5,802 nucleotides of DNA from a bacterium (GCA_009724975.1 SRXB01000143.1:1-5802); one strand, 5' to 3'. Positions 1 through 5,660 are shown, counted from the first letter of the stretch. Notes: generated by a model not told the origin, from the sequence alone. Numbers and translations are program-made.

Positions 1-11
1 TGCTTTTTCAT
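1..11 (-). CDS. Start of an unidentified gene running off the left edge (partial, 3' end missing)
   Basis: On the minus strand an ATG at 11-9 is followed by two Lys codons (AAA AAG) before the window ends. A purine-rich Shine-Dalgarno-like run (AAGGGGG) lies about 7 bases upstream and overlaps the stop region of the SH3b gene, whose stop codon ends 12 bases before this ATG. The tight spacing indicates translation as the next gene of the cyclase-SH3b operon. A Met-Lys-Lys beginning is common for exported proteins and lipoproteins, but three residues cannot identify the product. The start itself is reasonably supported by the RBS and spacing; the function is unknown. Confidence 0.5.
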
Positions 12-23
12 CTTCAATCCCCC

Positions 24-515
24 TTACTTTTCCAGGCTCGTGACGAAGTCGAGCGCCTTTGCGGGGTCTATGGGGCGCTCTTCTATCTTCTGGAGGGTGG
101 CGTAGTCGGCTTTTGTCCCCACTTCCTCAAGGCGCTGGCGCTCTTCGGAGACGAGGCCGCGGCTTGCGCCGGAGGTGGCCACCGAGGAGGCCCTGCGGCG
201 CGCTCCCTTGGAGAGGTCGTGCTCTTCGCCGGAAAATACGCTGCCGGTGTTAAGGGGCGGGGCGTCGGAGAGCATCATCGTAGATACCCAGCCGGAGAGT
301 TCGGCCCTTTTGACCAGCGACCACTGCTGTTTGGCTTCCACCAGCGTCACCGCCTCGCCCCTGGGGACGCTTGCGACGACCTTGGAGCCGAAATCGGGGG
401 CCTGATAGACCTTGGCCACCAGGCTTTTGACGTAAAGGGGCTTTTCAGCCGCGAAAGCGCCGGAGGCGGGGCTAAAAAACACTAGAGCACAAGCCGCTAG
501 AACTAACTTTTTCAC
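24..515 (-). CDS. Secreted bacterial SH3 (SH3b) domain protein
   Basis: This is a 163-residue exported protein. Residues 1-23 form a signal peptide: Met-Lys-Lys, then a hydrophobic core (LVLAACALVFF), then a likely cleavage after Ala-Phe-Ala. A bacterial SH3 domain follows at about residues 25-82, with the typical pattern of a short variable strand (VAKVYQAPDFGSKVVASV), a 'PRGEAVTLVEA' turn, a W-x-L-V strand and a closing GWVSTMML strand. The remaining ~80 residues are polar, probably flexible, and match nothing I recognise. SH3b domains usually bind peptidoglycan or other periplasmic partners, so a periplasmic or cell-wall role is likely but no ligand is shown. The GTG at 515 was chosen because GGGGAGG (524-530) sits 8 bases upstream. 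An in-frame TTG two codons earlier (521) would leave only 2 bases from the Shine-Dalgarno. The gene lies 39 bases after the cyclase stop and is probably co-transcribed with it. Confidence 0.82.
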   Translation of the reverse strand: MKKLVLAACALVFFSPASGAFAAEKPLYVKSLVAKVYQAPDFGSKVVASVPRGEAVTLVEAKQQWSLVKRAELSGWVSTMMLSDAPPLNTGSVFSGEEHDLSKGARRRASSVATSGASRGLVSEERQRLEEVGTKADYATLQKIEERPIDPAKALDFVTSLEK

Positions 516-523
516 CTTCAAAA

Positions 524-530
524 CCTCCCC
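524..530 (-). promoter_or_regulatory. Ribosome binding site that fixes the SH3b gene start
   Basis: The minus strand reads GGGGAGG here, a near-perfect Shine-Dalgarno. It is 8 bases before GTG (515-513) but only 2 bases before TTG (521-519), so it supports the GTG as the real start and shortens the longest reading by two residues. Confidence 0.7.
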
Positions 531-544
531 GCCGCCCTTGCGGC
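531..544. other. Short GC stem-loop in the cyclase-SH3b gap
   Basis: GCCGC-CCTT-GCGGC on the plus strand forms a 5-bp stem with a 4-base loop. On the transcribed minus strand it is preceded, not followed, by a run of six T. It therefore does not look like an intrinsic terminator for the cyclase and should not split the operon. It lies directly upstream of the SH3b Shine-Dalgarno and could affect mRNA processing or translation; that is inference. Confidence 0.35.
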
Positions 545-554
545 AAAAAAGTCT

Positions 555-2735
555 TTATTTCGTCGTCATTCCAAGGACGCCGTCCCAGTTATCGCCCGGA
601 TCGTTTTGCCTGTAATACTCAATTCGCTCCGTCATTAAACGAGTGTACACGCTTTGCCCGAGAGTGGAATACATCTTTATCGCCCCATCCCAATTCTTTT
701 GAAGGTAAAGGGAGAAGGCCTCCTCCATGAGGAGCGCCTTTTCGCGGGCCGCCGAAAGCTCATCGGGCGAGGGGTTTATATCCACCAGCGGGGCGTACAT
801 CCTCACCGGCTCCTGCTTTCCCTTCACGCGCACGACGTCGAGCACGCCGCAGGGTATTTCGCCTTCAAGGGCCCGAAAGGTGAACTCGGTTATTATTAGA
901 GGGCAGCCGTAGCCCTTGGTCAGCCCCTCGACTCGTGAGGCTAGGTTTACCGTTTCGCCGATGACTGTGTAGTTCAGCTTTTTCGCCGAGCCGATGTTGC
1001 CAAGAACCGCCGTTCCGGTGTTGATGCCTATGCCGATGGAAAGGGGCTCGAAGCCGCGCTTTTTGAGCTCCTCGTTGACCCCCTTTAGCTTTTCCATCAT
1101 CCGCAGCGAGGCCAGCACCGCCTGCCTTGCGTGTCTGGGCTCTTTTATGGGCGCGCCCCAAAAGCTCATTATCGCGTCGCCGATGAATTTGTCGATGGTC
1201 CCCTTGTATTCGAAAATGGCGTCGGTCATCTCGGAGAAATAGACGTTTAGCATCTCCACGACCCGCGGGGCCGAGAGCTTTTCGGAGATGGCGGTGAAGC
1301 TCCTTATGTCGGAGAAGAGCACCGTAACGTCTTCCTCCGAGCCGTACATAGCCGCCGCCTGCCGGTCTTCGTGCTCTATAAGCTCCTCGATAATCTCCGG
1401 CGTCACGTAGACTGAGAAGAGCTTTCTCACCTTGCGCCGCTCAAGCCCCTCCGTCACCGAGAAAAAGACGAAAGAGGCGGTGGCAGAGGATATCCCCGCC
1501 ACCACCACCGGAACCACCGGCCACACGTAGCCGAAGCCGAAAAAGTAAACCGCTCCCACAAGATAGAGACCAGTGAAGGAGAAGGGCCCCGCCACCTTTT
1601 CCCAGAGCTTGGGAGCGAAGGTAACTATCCAAGCCGCGCTTAGAGCGAGCGCGAAGGCTATCCCCGCGCAGAACCATTTAGGCGGCTGGCGCAGAAAGTC
1701 GTCGTTGAGGGCGTTTGACAAGACCGAGGCCTGCAAAAAGACCCCCGGGGTTTTTCCGGAAAGTGGCGTAGCTTTGAGGTCGTAAACCCCGACGGCGCTG
1801 GAGCCGATAAAAACGTATTTATCCTTGAACTCGTCGGGCGCTATGAGCAGGTTTTCCGTCTCGCCCTGCATCATCTTCTGGATGGAGGCCGCTATTCCGC
1901 TTATCGAGTAGGTGTTGAAATTGCCGTAGAGGTTGACAAGGTAATTGCCCTCGCCGTCCAGGGGGATGTTCACTCCCTTTGCGGTCAGGGAATCGGGGGT
2001 CAGGAGCCACTGGGCATCGGCATGCTCCCGCGTGAAGGCGGAAAAGCCGAGCATGGGGAAGTAATCTTCGCCGTAGGGGCGCAAGAGGCGGGTGCGCCTG
2101 AAGACCCCGTCGGAATCGGGGGCGAACTCCACTGCCCCTATCCCCGCCGCCGCCTCCTGAAACCGCTCCAGGGGGAGGGCGTAGGTGTTGGGCATCGAAT
2201 CGGGGCGCTGCCTCATCGAGCCGTCGGCCATTTTAAGGGCGAAGCGGCCGGTGAAATAGTCGGGCAGTGGCGCGTTGAGAAGACCCTTGTTTATCTCGTC
2301 CTCGGCGTCGCGCATGAACTGGGCCGCGTGGATGAAATTGCCCCCCGCCGCAGTTACCGAGGCGAGCTTTTCGTCGCCCTCTCCCAGGCCGGATGCTCCG
2401 GCCTCGCCGCCGCGCTCCTTTTCCACGTAAAGGATATCGAGAATAACGGCCTTGGGATTTCCCATGGAGATGTATTCCAGAATGTCGGCCATCACCGAGC
2501 GGGGCCACGGCCAGCGGCCCACAAGCGGATTCATAGCCTTCATGGAGGCTTCGTCGATGAGGACCACGCAGACGTCGGAATCGGCTGGAGCCCTGTCGCG
2601 GGCGAAGACCATGCGGGCGTCGTAGGAGACCTTTTCGAGGCGGTCCAGGACATAGCTCTCCCTTGCGGCCAGCGCCGCGAGGGCGCAAAGGGCTCCTATT
2701 GAGAGGGCGATGAGGGTTTTCTTTAAGTTTTTCAT
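555..2735 (-). CDS. CHASE2-domain class III adenylate cyclase, membrane-bound
   Basis: This 726-residue protein likely converts ATP to cAMP in response to an extracytoplasmic signal. Residues 7-24 are a hydrophobic anchor. A CHASE2 sensor follows at about 30-345, in the periplasm, with the family-typical 'VVLIDEAS' (58-65), 'KAVILDILY' (95-103) and 'PGVFLQASVLSNAL' (330-343). Three membrane helices occupy about 354-427. The cytoplasmic class III cyclase domain spans about 465-650. Metal-binding Asp476 (in LFSDIRSFT) and Asp520 (in KFIGDAIMSFWG), Lys516 and Thr590 at the base-selecting positions, and Asn597/Arg601 (in VNLASR) for the transition state are all present. The Lys/Thr pair is the bacterial adenylate-type (class IIIb) combination, so ATP is favoured over GTP. 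Residues ~656-705 look like a single TPR-like helical pair. The ATG is the first possible start, because an in-frame TAA lies two codons upstream. It has only a poor RBS (GGGTAAGGG abutting the ATG), which suggests weak translation. It heads an operon with the SH3b gene. Confidence 0.92.
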   Translation of the reverse strand: MKNLKKTLIALSIGALCALAALAARESYVLDRLEKVSYDARMVFARDRAPADSDVCVVLIDEASMKAMNPLVGRWPWPRSVMADILEYISMGNPKAVILDILYVEKERGGEAGASGLGEGDEKLASVTAAGGNFIHAAQFMRDAEDEINKGLLNAPLPDYFTGRFALKMADGSMRQRPDSMPNTYALPLERFQEAAAGIGAVEFAPDSDGVFRRTRLLRPYGEDYFPMLGFSAFTREHADAQWLLTPDSLTAKGVNIPLDGEGNYLVNLYGNFNTYSISGIAASIQKMMQGETENLLIAPDEFKDKYVFIGSSAVGVYDLKATPLSGKTPGVFLQASVLSNALNDDFLRQPPKWFCAGIAFALALSAAWIVTFAPKLWEKVAGPFSFTGLYLVGAVYFFGFGYVWPVVPVVVAGISSATASFVFFSVTEGLERRKVRKLFSVYVTPEIIEELIEHEDRQAAAMYGSEEDVTVLFSDIRSFTAISEKLSAPRVVEMLNVYFSEMTDAIFEYKGTIDKFIGDAIMSFWGAPIKEPRHARQAVLASLRMMEKLKGVNEELKKRGFEPLSIGIGINTGTAVLGNIGSAKKLNYTVIGETVNLASRVEGLTKGYGCPLIITEFTFRALEGEIPCGVLDVVRVKGKQEPVRMYAPLVDINPSPDELSAAREKALLMEEAFSLYLQKNWDGAIKMYSTLGQSVYTRLMTERIEYYRQNDPGDNWDGVLGMTTK

Positions 2736-2759
2736 CCCTTACCCGAATAAATTTTGAAT

Positions 2760-2788
2760 ATGGTAGCTTATTTTGGCGCCAAGGCCAA
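2760..2788 (-). promoter_or_regulatory. Candidate sigma70-type promoter for the cyclase operon
   Basis: On the minus strand TTGGCC (2788-2783, 4 of 6 to the -35 consensus) and TACCAT (2765-2760, 4 of 6 to the -10) are separated by 17 bases. The placement, 25-50 bases upstream of the cyclase ATG in an AT-rich divergent gap, is right, but both boxes are only moderate matches. Confidence 0.35.
2773..2782. promoter_or_regulatory. Perfect 10-bp palindrome TTGGCGCCAA, possible operator
   Basis: TTGGCGCCAA is identical to its own reverse complement. It lies within the spacer of the candidate cyclase promoter, in the gap between two divergent operons, where a dimeric regulator could act on one or both. 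No regulator is encoded in the window, and a 10-bp palindrome can occur by chance. Confidence 0.35.
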
Positions 2789-2800
2789 ATATTGTCATTC

Positions 2801-2826
2801 TTTACTTCGGTGCGATGAGATAAAAT
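2801..2826 (+). promoter_or_regulatory. Weak candidate promoter for the outer-membrane protein operon
   Basis: TAAAAT (2821-2826) is a 5-of-6 match to the -10 box and lies about 43 bases before the ATG, with the surrounding sequence AT-rich. The best nearby -35-like hexamer, TTTACT (2801-2806), is only 14 bases upstream, which is shorter than usual. The -10 is plausible and the -35 is not convincing. Regulation by an activator is one possible explanation. Confidence 0.25.
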
Positions 2827-2858
2827 AAGCCGACAAAAGCCAAAACCTTAGAGCAAAG

Positions 2859-2864
2859 TGAGGG
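2859..2864 (+). promoter_or_regulatory. Ribosome binding site of the outer-membrane protein gene
   Basis: GTGAGG is followed by GCGT and then the ATG at 2869, a slightly short but workable spacing. It agrees with the signal peptide beginning at this ATG. Confidence 0.5.
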
Positions 2865-2868
2865 CGTC

Positions 2869-4107
2869 ATGAAAAAATCCCTGTTTTGCCTCGGCCTGGC
2901 CGCCTGCGCGGCGATCTCCTCCACCGCGAGGGCCGACGACAACCACTACCTGAACATGATAATAGGCGACAGGGCCTCCGGCATGGGAGGGGCTTACACC
3001 GCGGTTTCGGACGACCCTTCAGGCATGTATTACAACCCGGCGGGGATAGTTTACGGCGTCGGCGACGAGATGAGCGCCTCCATGAACGCCTACCACCGCT
3101 CCAAGACCGTCTTCCCCGAGGCGCTCGGCGAAACCAAGTGGGTGCGCCAGTCAAGCGCTCTCATCCCGAACTTCTTCGGCGTCACCCGCAACTTCGGCGA
3201 CTGGGCGGTGGGCTTCTCCTACGCGGTCCCCGACTCCTCCGTGGAAGACCAGAACCAGCAATACTACAACCTCACCGGAACCGCTGTGCCGATCAACCGC
3301 TTCATCATCAACCTGCGTGAGGAGGTCAACGTCCTCTCCGTCGGCCCCTCGGCGGCGTACGCCTTCAACAACGACCTCTCCGTCGGGCTGACGCTTAACT
3401 ACTACTCAAGAAAATATAACCGCATAGCCAACCAGATAATCTACGTGGGCGACGGGTCGGGAGGCGACGTTTACCAGCAGGTGGTTAACGAGTACCTCAA
3501 AAAGGAGGAGACGGGCATACGTCCGGTCCTCGGGGTTATGTGGAGCCCCGCCGACCGACTCTCGCTTGGCCTTCGCGTAGCGCAAACCTTCGTCATGGAC
3601 GCGGATTCCCGCTACCAGATCTTCGCCCGCAACATCAACTCGGGAGACACCTCGGTCCTGGACACACAGGTGACGACTTTCGGCGACAAGCGCGATTATC
3701 CGGTGGAAATCGGCCTTGGCGCGGCGTTATTCGCCTCAAGCCAGCTTCTTTTGACCGGCGACCTCGCCTTCTACACCGAAACCGGCGACACCGCGATAGA
3801 TAACGGCAAGGATTTCACCTGGAACGCGGCCCTCGGCGGCGAATACTACCCAAGCAGGTCCTGGTGCCTTCGCGCAGGGCTTTTCTCCAACCGCTCCAAC
3901 ATGAAGGACAACACGCAGGACGCGGTGATAAACCTTTACGGCGGCACCCTTAGCGGAACAATCTTCTCCAAGGGGACCTCCATGACCCTTGGGGGCGCCT
4001 ACAGCGCCGGAAAAGGCGACTACAAACTTTACGGAGCCTCCGGCCCCGCCGTCGATTGCGACCGCGAAACCATGACCGTCTTCATCTCAACCTCCTACAA
4101 CTACTAG
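2869..4107 (+). CDS. FadL/OmpP1-like outer-membrane beta-barrel protein
   Basis: This 412-residue protein is predicted to be an outer-membrane barrel. Residues 1-22 are a classic signal peptide (Met-Lys-Lys, hydrophobic core, Ala-Arg-Ala before Asp-Asp). Residues ~37-60 carry the hallmark of this superfamily, with SGMGGAYTAVSDDP followed directly by SGMYYNPAGI, as in FadL/OmpP1/TodX and PorV-like proteins. The rest alternates hydrophobic and polar residues with many Tyr/Phe, as expected of amphipathic strands, and the chain ends in TMTVFISTSYNY with a terminal aromatic Tyr, the usual signal for the BAM assembly machinery. Length is near that of FadL (about 420-450). The family moves hydrophobic compounds such as long-chain fatty acids across the outer membrane, or acts in secretion scaffolds, and the substrate here cannot be read. 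The start is supported by GTGAGG (2859-2864), 4 bases before the ATG. It leads an operon with the GAF and YhcH genes. Confidence 0.83.
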   Translation: MKKSLFCLGLAACAAISSTARADDNHYLNMIIGDRASGMGGAYTAVSDDPSGMYYNPAGIVYGVGDEMSASMNAYHRSKTVFPEALGETKWVRQSSALIPNFFGVTRNFGDWAVGFSYAVPDSSVEDQNQQYYNLTGTAVPINRFIINLREEVNVLSVGPSAAYAFNNDLSVGLTLNYYSRKYNRIANQIIYVGDGSGGDVYQQVVNEYLKKEETGIRPVLGVMWSPADRLSLGLRVAQTFVMDADSRYQIFARNINSGDTSVLDTQVTTFGDKRDYPVEIGLGAALFASSQLLLTGDLAFYTETGDTAIDNGKDFTWNAALGGEYYPSRSWCLRAGLFSNRSNMKDNTQDAVINLYGGTLSGTIFSKGTSMTLGGAYSAGKGDYKLYGASGPAVDCDRETMTVFISTSYNY

Positions 4108-4122
4108 CGCCGGAGAGATACA

Positions 4123-4689
4123 ATGACCGCCGGACCTCAATTCCTGAACGATCCCACCGTAAGGACGAGACTGATAGAGATAGTGCATGAGCTCGCCATG
4201 GAGAAGGACAAGAACTCCCTTCTGGAGAAGATACTCTCGGGCGCTCGCGAGCTTACCCGCGCCGACGCGGGGACCCTCTACGTGGTGGCGGCGGGCCGCC
4301 TGCACTTCAAGGTCTTCCAGAACGACACCATAGGGATAAGTTTCGGCCCCACCTCCGAAACGGTGCTCGTCCTCCAGCCGGTCCCCATCGACCAGACCAC
4401 CGTCTCGGGCTTCTCGGCGCTAAAGGGAGTCTCACTCAACATCGAAGACGTCTATTCCGACTCCTCCTTCGATTTTAGCGGCCCGAAGAAATACGACCAA
4501 AAGAGCGGTTACAAATCCACATCCATGCTGGTGGTGCCGATGAGAGGCAAAAGCGGCGCGGTAATAGGCGTTTTGCAGCTGATAAACTCCAAGGATCCCG
4601 CCACCGGCGCGGTCGTACCCTTCCCTGCGGCGATAGACGAGCTCGCGGCGGCTTTCGCCAGCCACGCGGCGGAAACGCTAGAGGCTTAA
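4123..4689 (+). CDS. Stand-alone GAF-domain protein
   Basis: This 188-residue soluble cytoplasmic protein is almost entirely one GAF domain, at about residues 25-187. It shows the usual elements: a leading helix (LLEKILSGARELTRADAG), the first sheet strand (TLYVV), a mid-domain segment (SLNIEDVYSD) before a FDFSGPKKYDQKSGYKS stretch, the core strand SMLVVPMR, and IGVLQLIN near the end. GAF domains bind small ligands such as cyclic nucleotides or act as dimerisation and sensing modules. Here there is no attached output domain, so it would have to act through a partner or as a ligand buffer. Residues N155, K157, F167, D172 and E173 loosely resemble the NKFDE motif of cyclic-nucleotide-binding GAFs, but F and DE are separated by four residues rather than three. 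GGAGAG (4112-4117) lies 5 bases before the ATG, and the gene starts 15 bases after the barrel gene, so the two are probably co-transcribed. Confidence 0.85.
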   Translation: MTAGPQFLNDPTVRTRLIEIVHELAMEKDKNSLLEKILSGARELTRADAGTLYVVAAGRLHFKVFQNDTIGISFGPTSETVLVLQPVPIDQTTVSGFSALKGVSLNIEDVYSDSSFDFSGPKKYDQKSGYKSTSMLVVPMRGKSGAVIGVLQLINSKDPATGAVVPFPAAIDELAAAFASHAAETLEA

Positions 4690-4700
4690 GGGCCGCGCCA

Positions 4701-5174
4701 ATGGCCCTCGCCGGAACCCTTGACGAGCTTTTTAAGACTCTGGCCGACGAGAAACTCAAAAAGGCGATTTCGTACCTTAAATCCCTCGCTCCCGATTTTC
4801 TGGCGGGCGAGGGGCCGGGTTACGCGGGGCGCACCGAGATAGAGGGCGAGGAGATTTTCGCCCTCCACCAGATCTACGAGACAAAACCGCCCAAAGAGGC
4901 GAGGTTCGAGGCCCACCGAAAGCATATCGACATCCAGTTCATACACTTCGGCGAGGAAGCCATGCTGACGGCGGGGATTGAAGGGGTCGAGGAGCTCGTC
5001 CCCTACGACGAAAAGACCGACGTGGCCTTCTACGGGCTGTGCGCCGGGCGCGAGATAATCGTAGCGGCGGGCCGCGCCGCCATTTTTTACCCCGCCGACC
5101 TCCACGCCCCCTGCCTCGACCCCTCAAGCGGCCGCAATCTCGTCGGGAAAACCGTGGTGAAGGTGAGGATTTGA
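4701..5174 (+). CDS. YhcH/YjgK/YiaL family (DUF386) cupin-like protein
   Basis: This 157-residue cytoplasmic protein matches the usual ~150-residue length of the YhcH/YjgK/YiaL family. It has the family order: an N-terminal helical segment (TLDELFKTLADEKLKKAISYLKS), a short strand region (EIEGEEIFALHQIYETKP), the signature RFEAHRKHIDIQF with E70, H72, H75 and D77, and FYPADLHAPCL with H135. E70, H72 and H135 are the likely metal-binding cluster in the small beta-barrel fold. It ends in the conserved VVKVRI. Characterised members are associated with sialic-acid or other sugar catabolism, probably as sugar-processing enzymes, but no sugar genes are visible here, so the substrate is unknown. It is third in the operon, 11 bases after the GAF gene. 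A modest Shine-Dalgarno (AAGGG, 4688-4692) overlaps the GAF stop codon, suggesting translational coupling. A strong terminator follows 24 bases after the stop. Confidence 0.88.
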   Translation: MALAGTLDELFKTLADEKLKKAISYLKSLAPDFLAGEGPGYAGRTEIEGEEIFALHQIYETKPPKEARFEAHRKHIDIQFIHFGEEAMLTAGIEGVEELVPYDEKTDVAFYGLCAGREIIVAAGRAAIFYPADLHAPCLDPSSGRNLVGKTVVKVRI

Positions 5175-5180
5175 GGCCAA

Positions 5181-5193
5181 GCCGATTTTCGGC
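5181..5193 (+). other. Small hairpin just before the terminator
   Basis: GCCGA-TTT-TCGGC forms a 5-bp stem 6 bases after the YhcH stop codon. It has no T-run after it and is probably an accessory stem next to the main terminator or chance. Confidence 0.25.
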
Positions 5194-5198
5194 AAATA

Positions 5199-5226
5199 AA
5201 AAGCCCGCTTTTTCAAGCGGGCTTTT
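5199..5226. terminator. Bidirectional intrinsic terminator between convergent operons
   Basis: AAAAGCCCGCTT (5199-5210) pairs perfectly with AAGCGGGCTTTT (5215-5226) across a TTTC loop, a 12-bp stem with a GC core. The plus strand ends in TTTT and the minus strand in TTTTTATTT, so it can stop transcription both from the YhcH operon and from the HesB-like gene. It lies in the 71-base gap between the two convergent genes. Confidence 0.92.
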
Positions 5227-5245
5227 CTTATGGCCTTGATTTTGG

Positions 5246-5551
5246 CTAGCCGCAGCTGCAGCCGCCGCAATTGTCCTTGCCGGACTTTATGGAGAAGCCT
5301 TTGCGGAAGGGGCCGGTCAGGTAATCGACCTTCACTCCGCCTGTGGAGGAGAGGAGGTCTTTGTCGGCGGCGAGTTTGAATTTTTCCAGGGCGATTATGG
5401 TGTCGGTGTCCTTTGGCTCATCCAGAGCCATTCCCCAAGTGGGGCCGCCTCAGCCGACGCCTGCCTGGTAAAGCCTTACCGTCAGGTTCTCTCCCTGGCC
5501 CTCGATGGCCTTCAGGAGCATCTCCTGCGCTTTGGGGGTTATCTCTATCAT
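5246..5551 (-). CDS. HesB/IscA-like selenoprotein (A-type Fe-S carrier family), in-frame TGA read as Sec
   Basis: Reading from ATG (5551-5549) through an in-frame TGA at codon 34 (5452-5450) gives a 101-residue protein ending at TAG (5246-5248). The N-terminal half begins MIEITPKAQEMLLKAI and runs into VRLYQAGVG-Sec-GGPTWGMALDEP; the protein ends NCGGCSCG. Sec34 lies where A-type carriers have their first ligand Cys, and with Cys98 and Cys100 it reproduces the spacing of E. coli IscA Cys35/99/101 (64 and 2 residues). The family HesB-like selenoprotein (TIGR01911 in my memory) is known to have exactly this Sec. Similarity is continuous across the TGA and the reading frame is unchanged, which argues against a pseudogene. 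A SECIS-like hairpin follows the TGA. The RBS AAGGA lies 8 bases upstream of the ATG. The likely role is in Fe-S assembly or redox chemistry; the Sec-specific function is unknown. Conventional calling gives only a false ATG start at 5431. It is downstream of nadB on the same strand. Confidence 0.9.
5414..5430 (-). promoter_or_regulatory. SECIS-like hairpin for selenocysteine insertion
   Basis: On the minus strand TGGCTC (5430-5425) pairs with GAGCCA (5419-5414) across the loop TGGAT (5424-5420). This is a perfect 6-bp stem and a 5-base loop with G as second base. The loop starts 25 bases after the TGA, within the 16-37 base range described for bacterial SECIS elements bound by SelB, and a G in the first two loop positions is the known requirement. 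It lies inside the coding sequence, as bacterial SECIS elements do. Confidence 0.78.
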
Positions 5552-5559
5552 CCCGTCGT

Positions 5560-5564
5560 TCCTT
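5560..5564 (-). promoter_or_regulatory. Ribosome binding site of the HesB-like selenoprotein gene
   Basis: The minus strand reads AAGGA, within GAAAGGAA, 8 bases upstream of ATG 5551. It supports the true start upstream of the TGA; the internal ATG at 5431 has GGGG 1-5 bases away only as part of coding sequence. Confidence 0.6.
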
Positions 5565-5631
5565 TCGGTTAAAAATTGGTCCGTCTTTTTTTTGATTGTC
5601 CGTCAAGGGAAAAGGTTACGCTTTTTGCGAA

Positions 5632-5660
5632 AGTATATACCTTTCAATACCAGGTTTTAA
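5632..5660 (-). promoter_or_regulatory. Candidate promoter for the HesB-like gene
   Basis: On the minus strand TTAAAA (5660-5655, 4 of 6) and TATACT (5637-5632, 5 of 6 to TATAAT) are exactly 17 bases apart in the 116-base gap after nadB. Transcription would start near 5625, leaving a leader of about 75 bases. The -10 overlaps the 8-bp palindrome GTATATAC, flanked by GAAAG and TTTC arms, which could host a regulator. A second -35-like TTGACG at 5605-5600 has no good -10 partner. Confidence 0.45.

Noticed and set aside
531..550. Stem-loop with adjacent T-run as a terminator after the cyclase
   Set aside because: On the transcribed minus strand the T-run precedes the stem instead of following it, so it cannot act as an intrinsic terminator in that direction.
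2233..2688. Minus-strand 151-codon open frame
   Set aside because: It overlaps the cyclase in another frame and is Arg/Gly/Pro-rich, as expected of a GC-rich shadow frame.
2022..2702. Long open frame (226 codons) on the plus strand
   Set aside because: It is antisense to the CHASE2 region of the cyclase, has no family-like features, and arises from the third-position GC bias of the real gene.
2736..2868. CRP/cAMP-receptor binding site near the cyclase
   Set aside because: I looked for TGTGA-N6-TCACA; only a partial left half (AGTGA at 2857-2861) was found and the right half does not match.
5246..5431. A 61-residue ORF starting at ATG 5431
   Set aside because: It is the C-terminal part of the HesB-like selenoprotein after the recoded TGA; the ATG is an internal Met codon (Met40) without its own RBS.
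5433..5444. CCCC-ACTT-GGGG hairpin (minus strand) as the SECIS element
   Set aside because: Its loop lacks G and lies only about 9 bases after the TGA, too close; the 5414-5430 hairpin fits far better.
5246..5551. HesB-like gene as a pseudogene with a nonsense mutation
   Set aside because: Frame and family sequence are intact on both sides, the TGA lies exactly at the position of the ligand Cys, and a SECIS-like hairpin follows; chance decay would not give this combination.
5418..5606. Minus-strand 62-codon open frame across the HesB-like gene start
   Set aside because: It is out of frame with the selenoprotein, very basic and low-complexity, and resembles no family.
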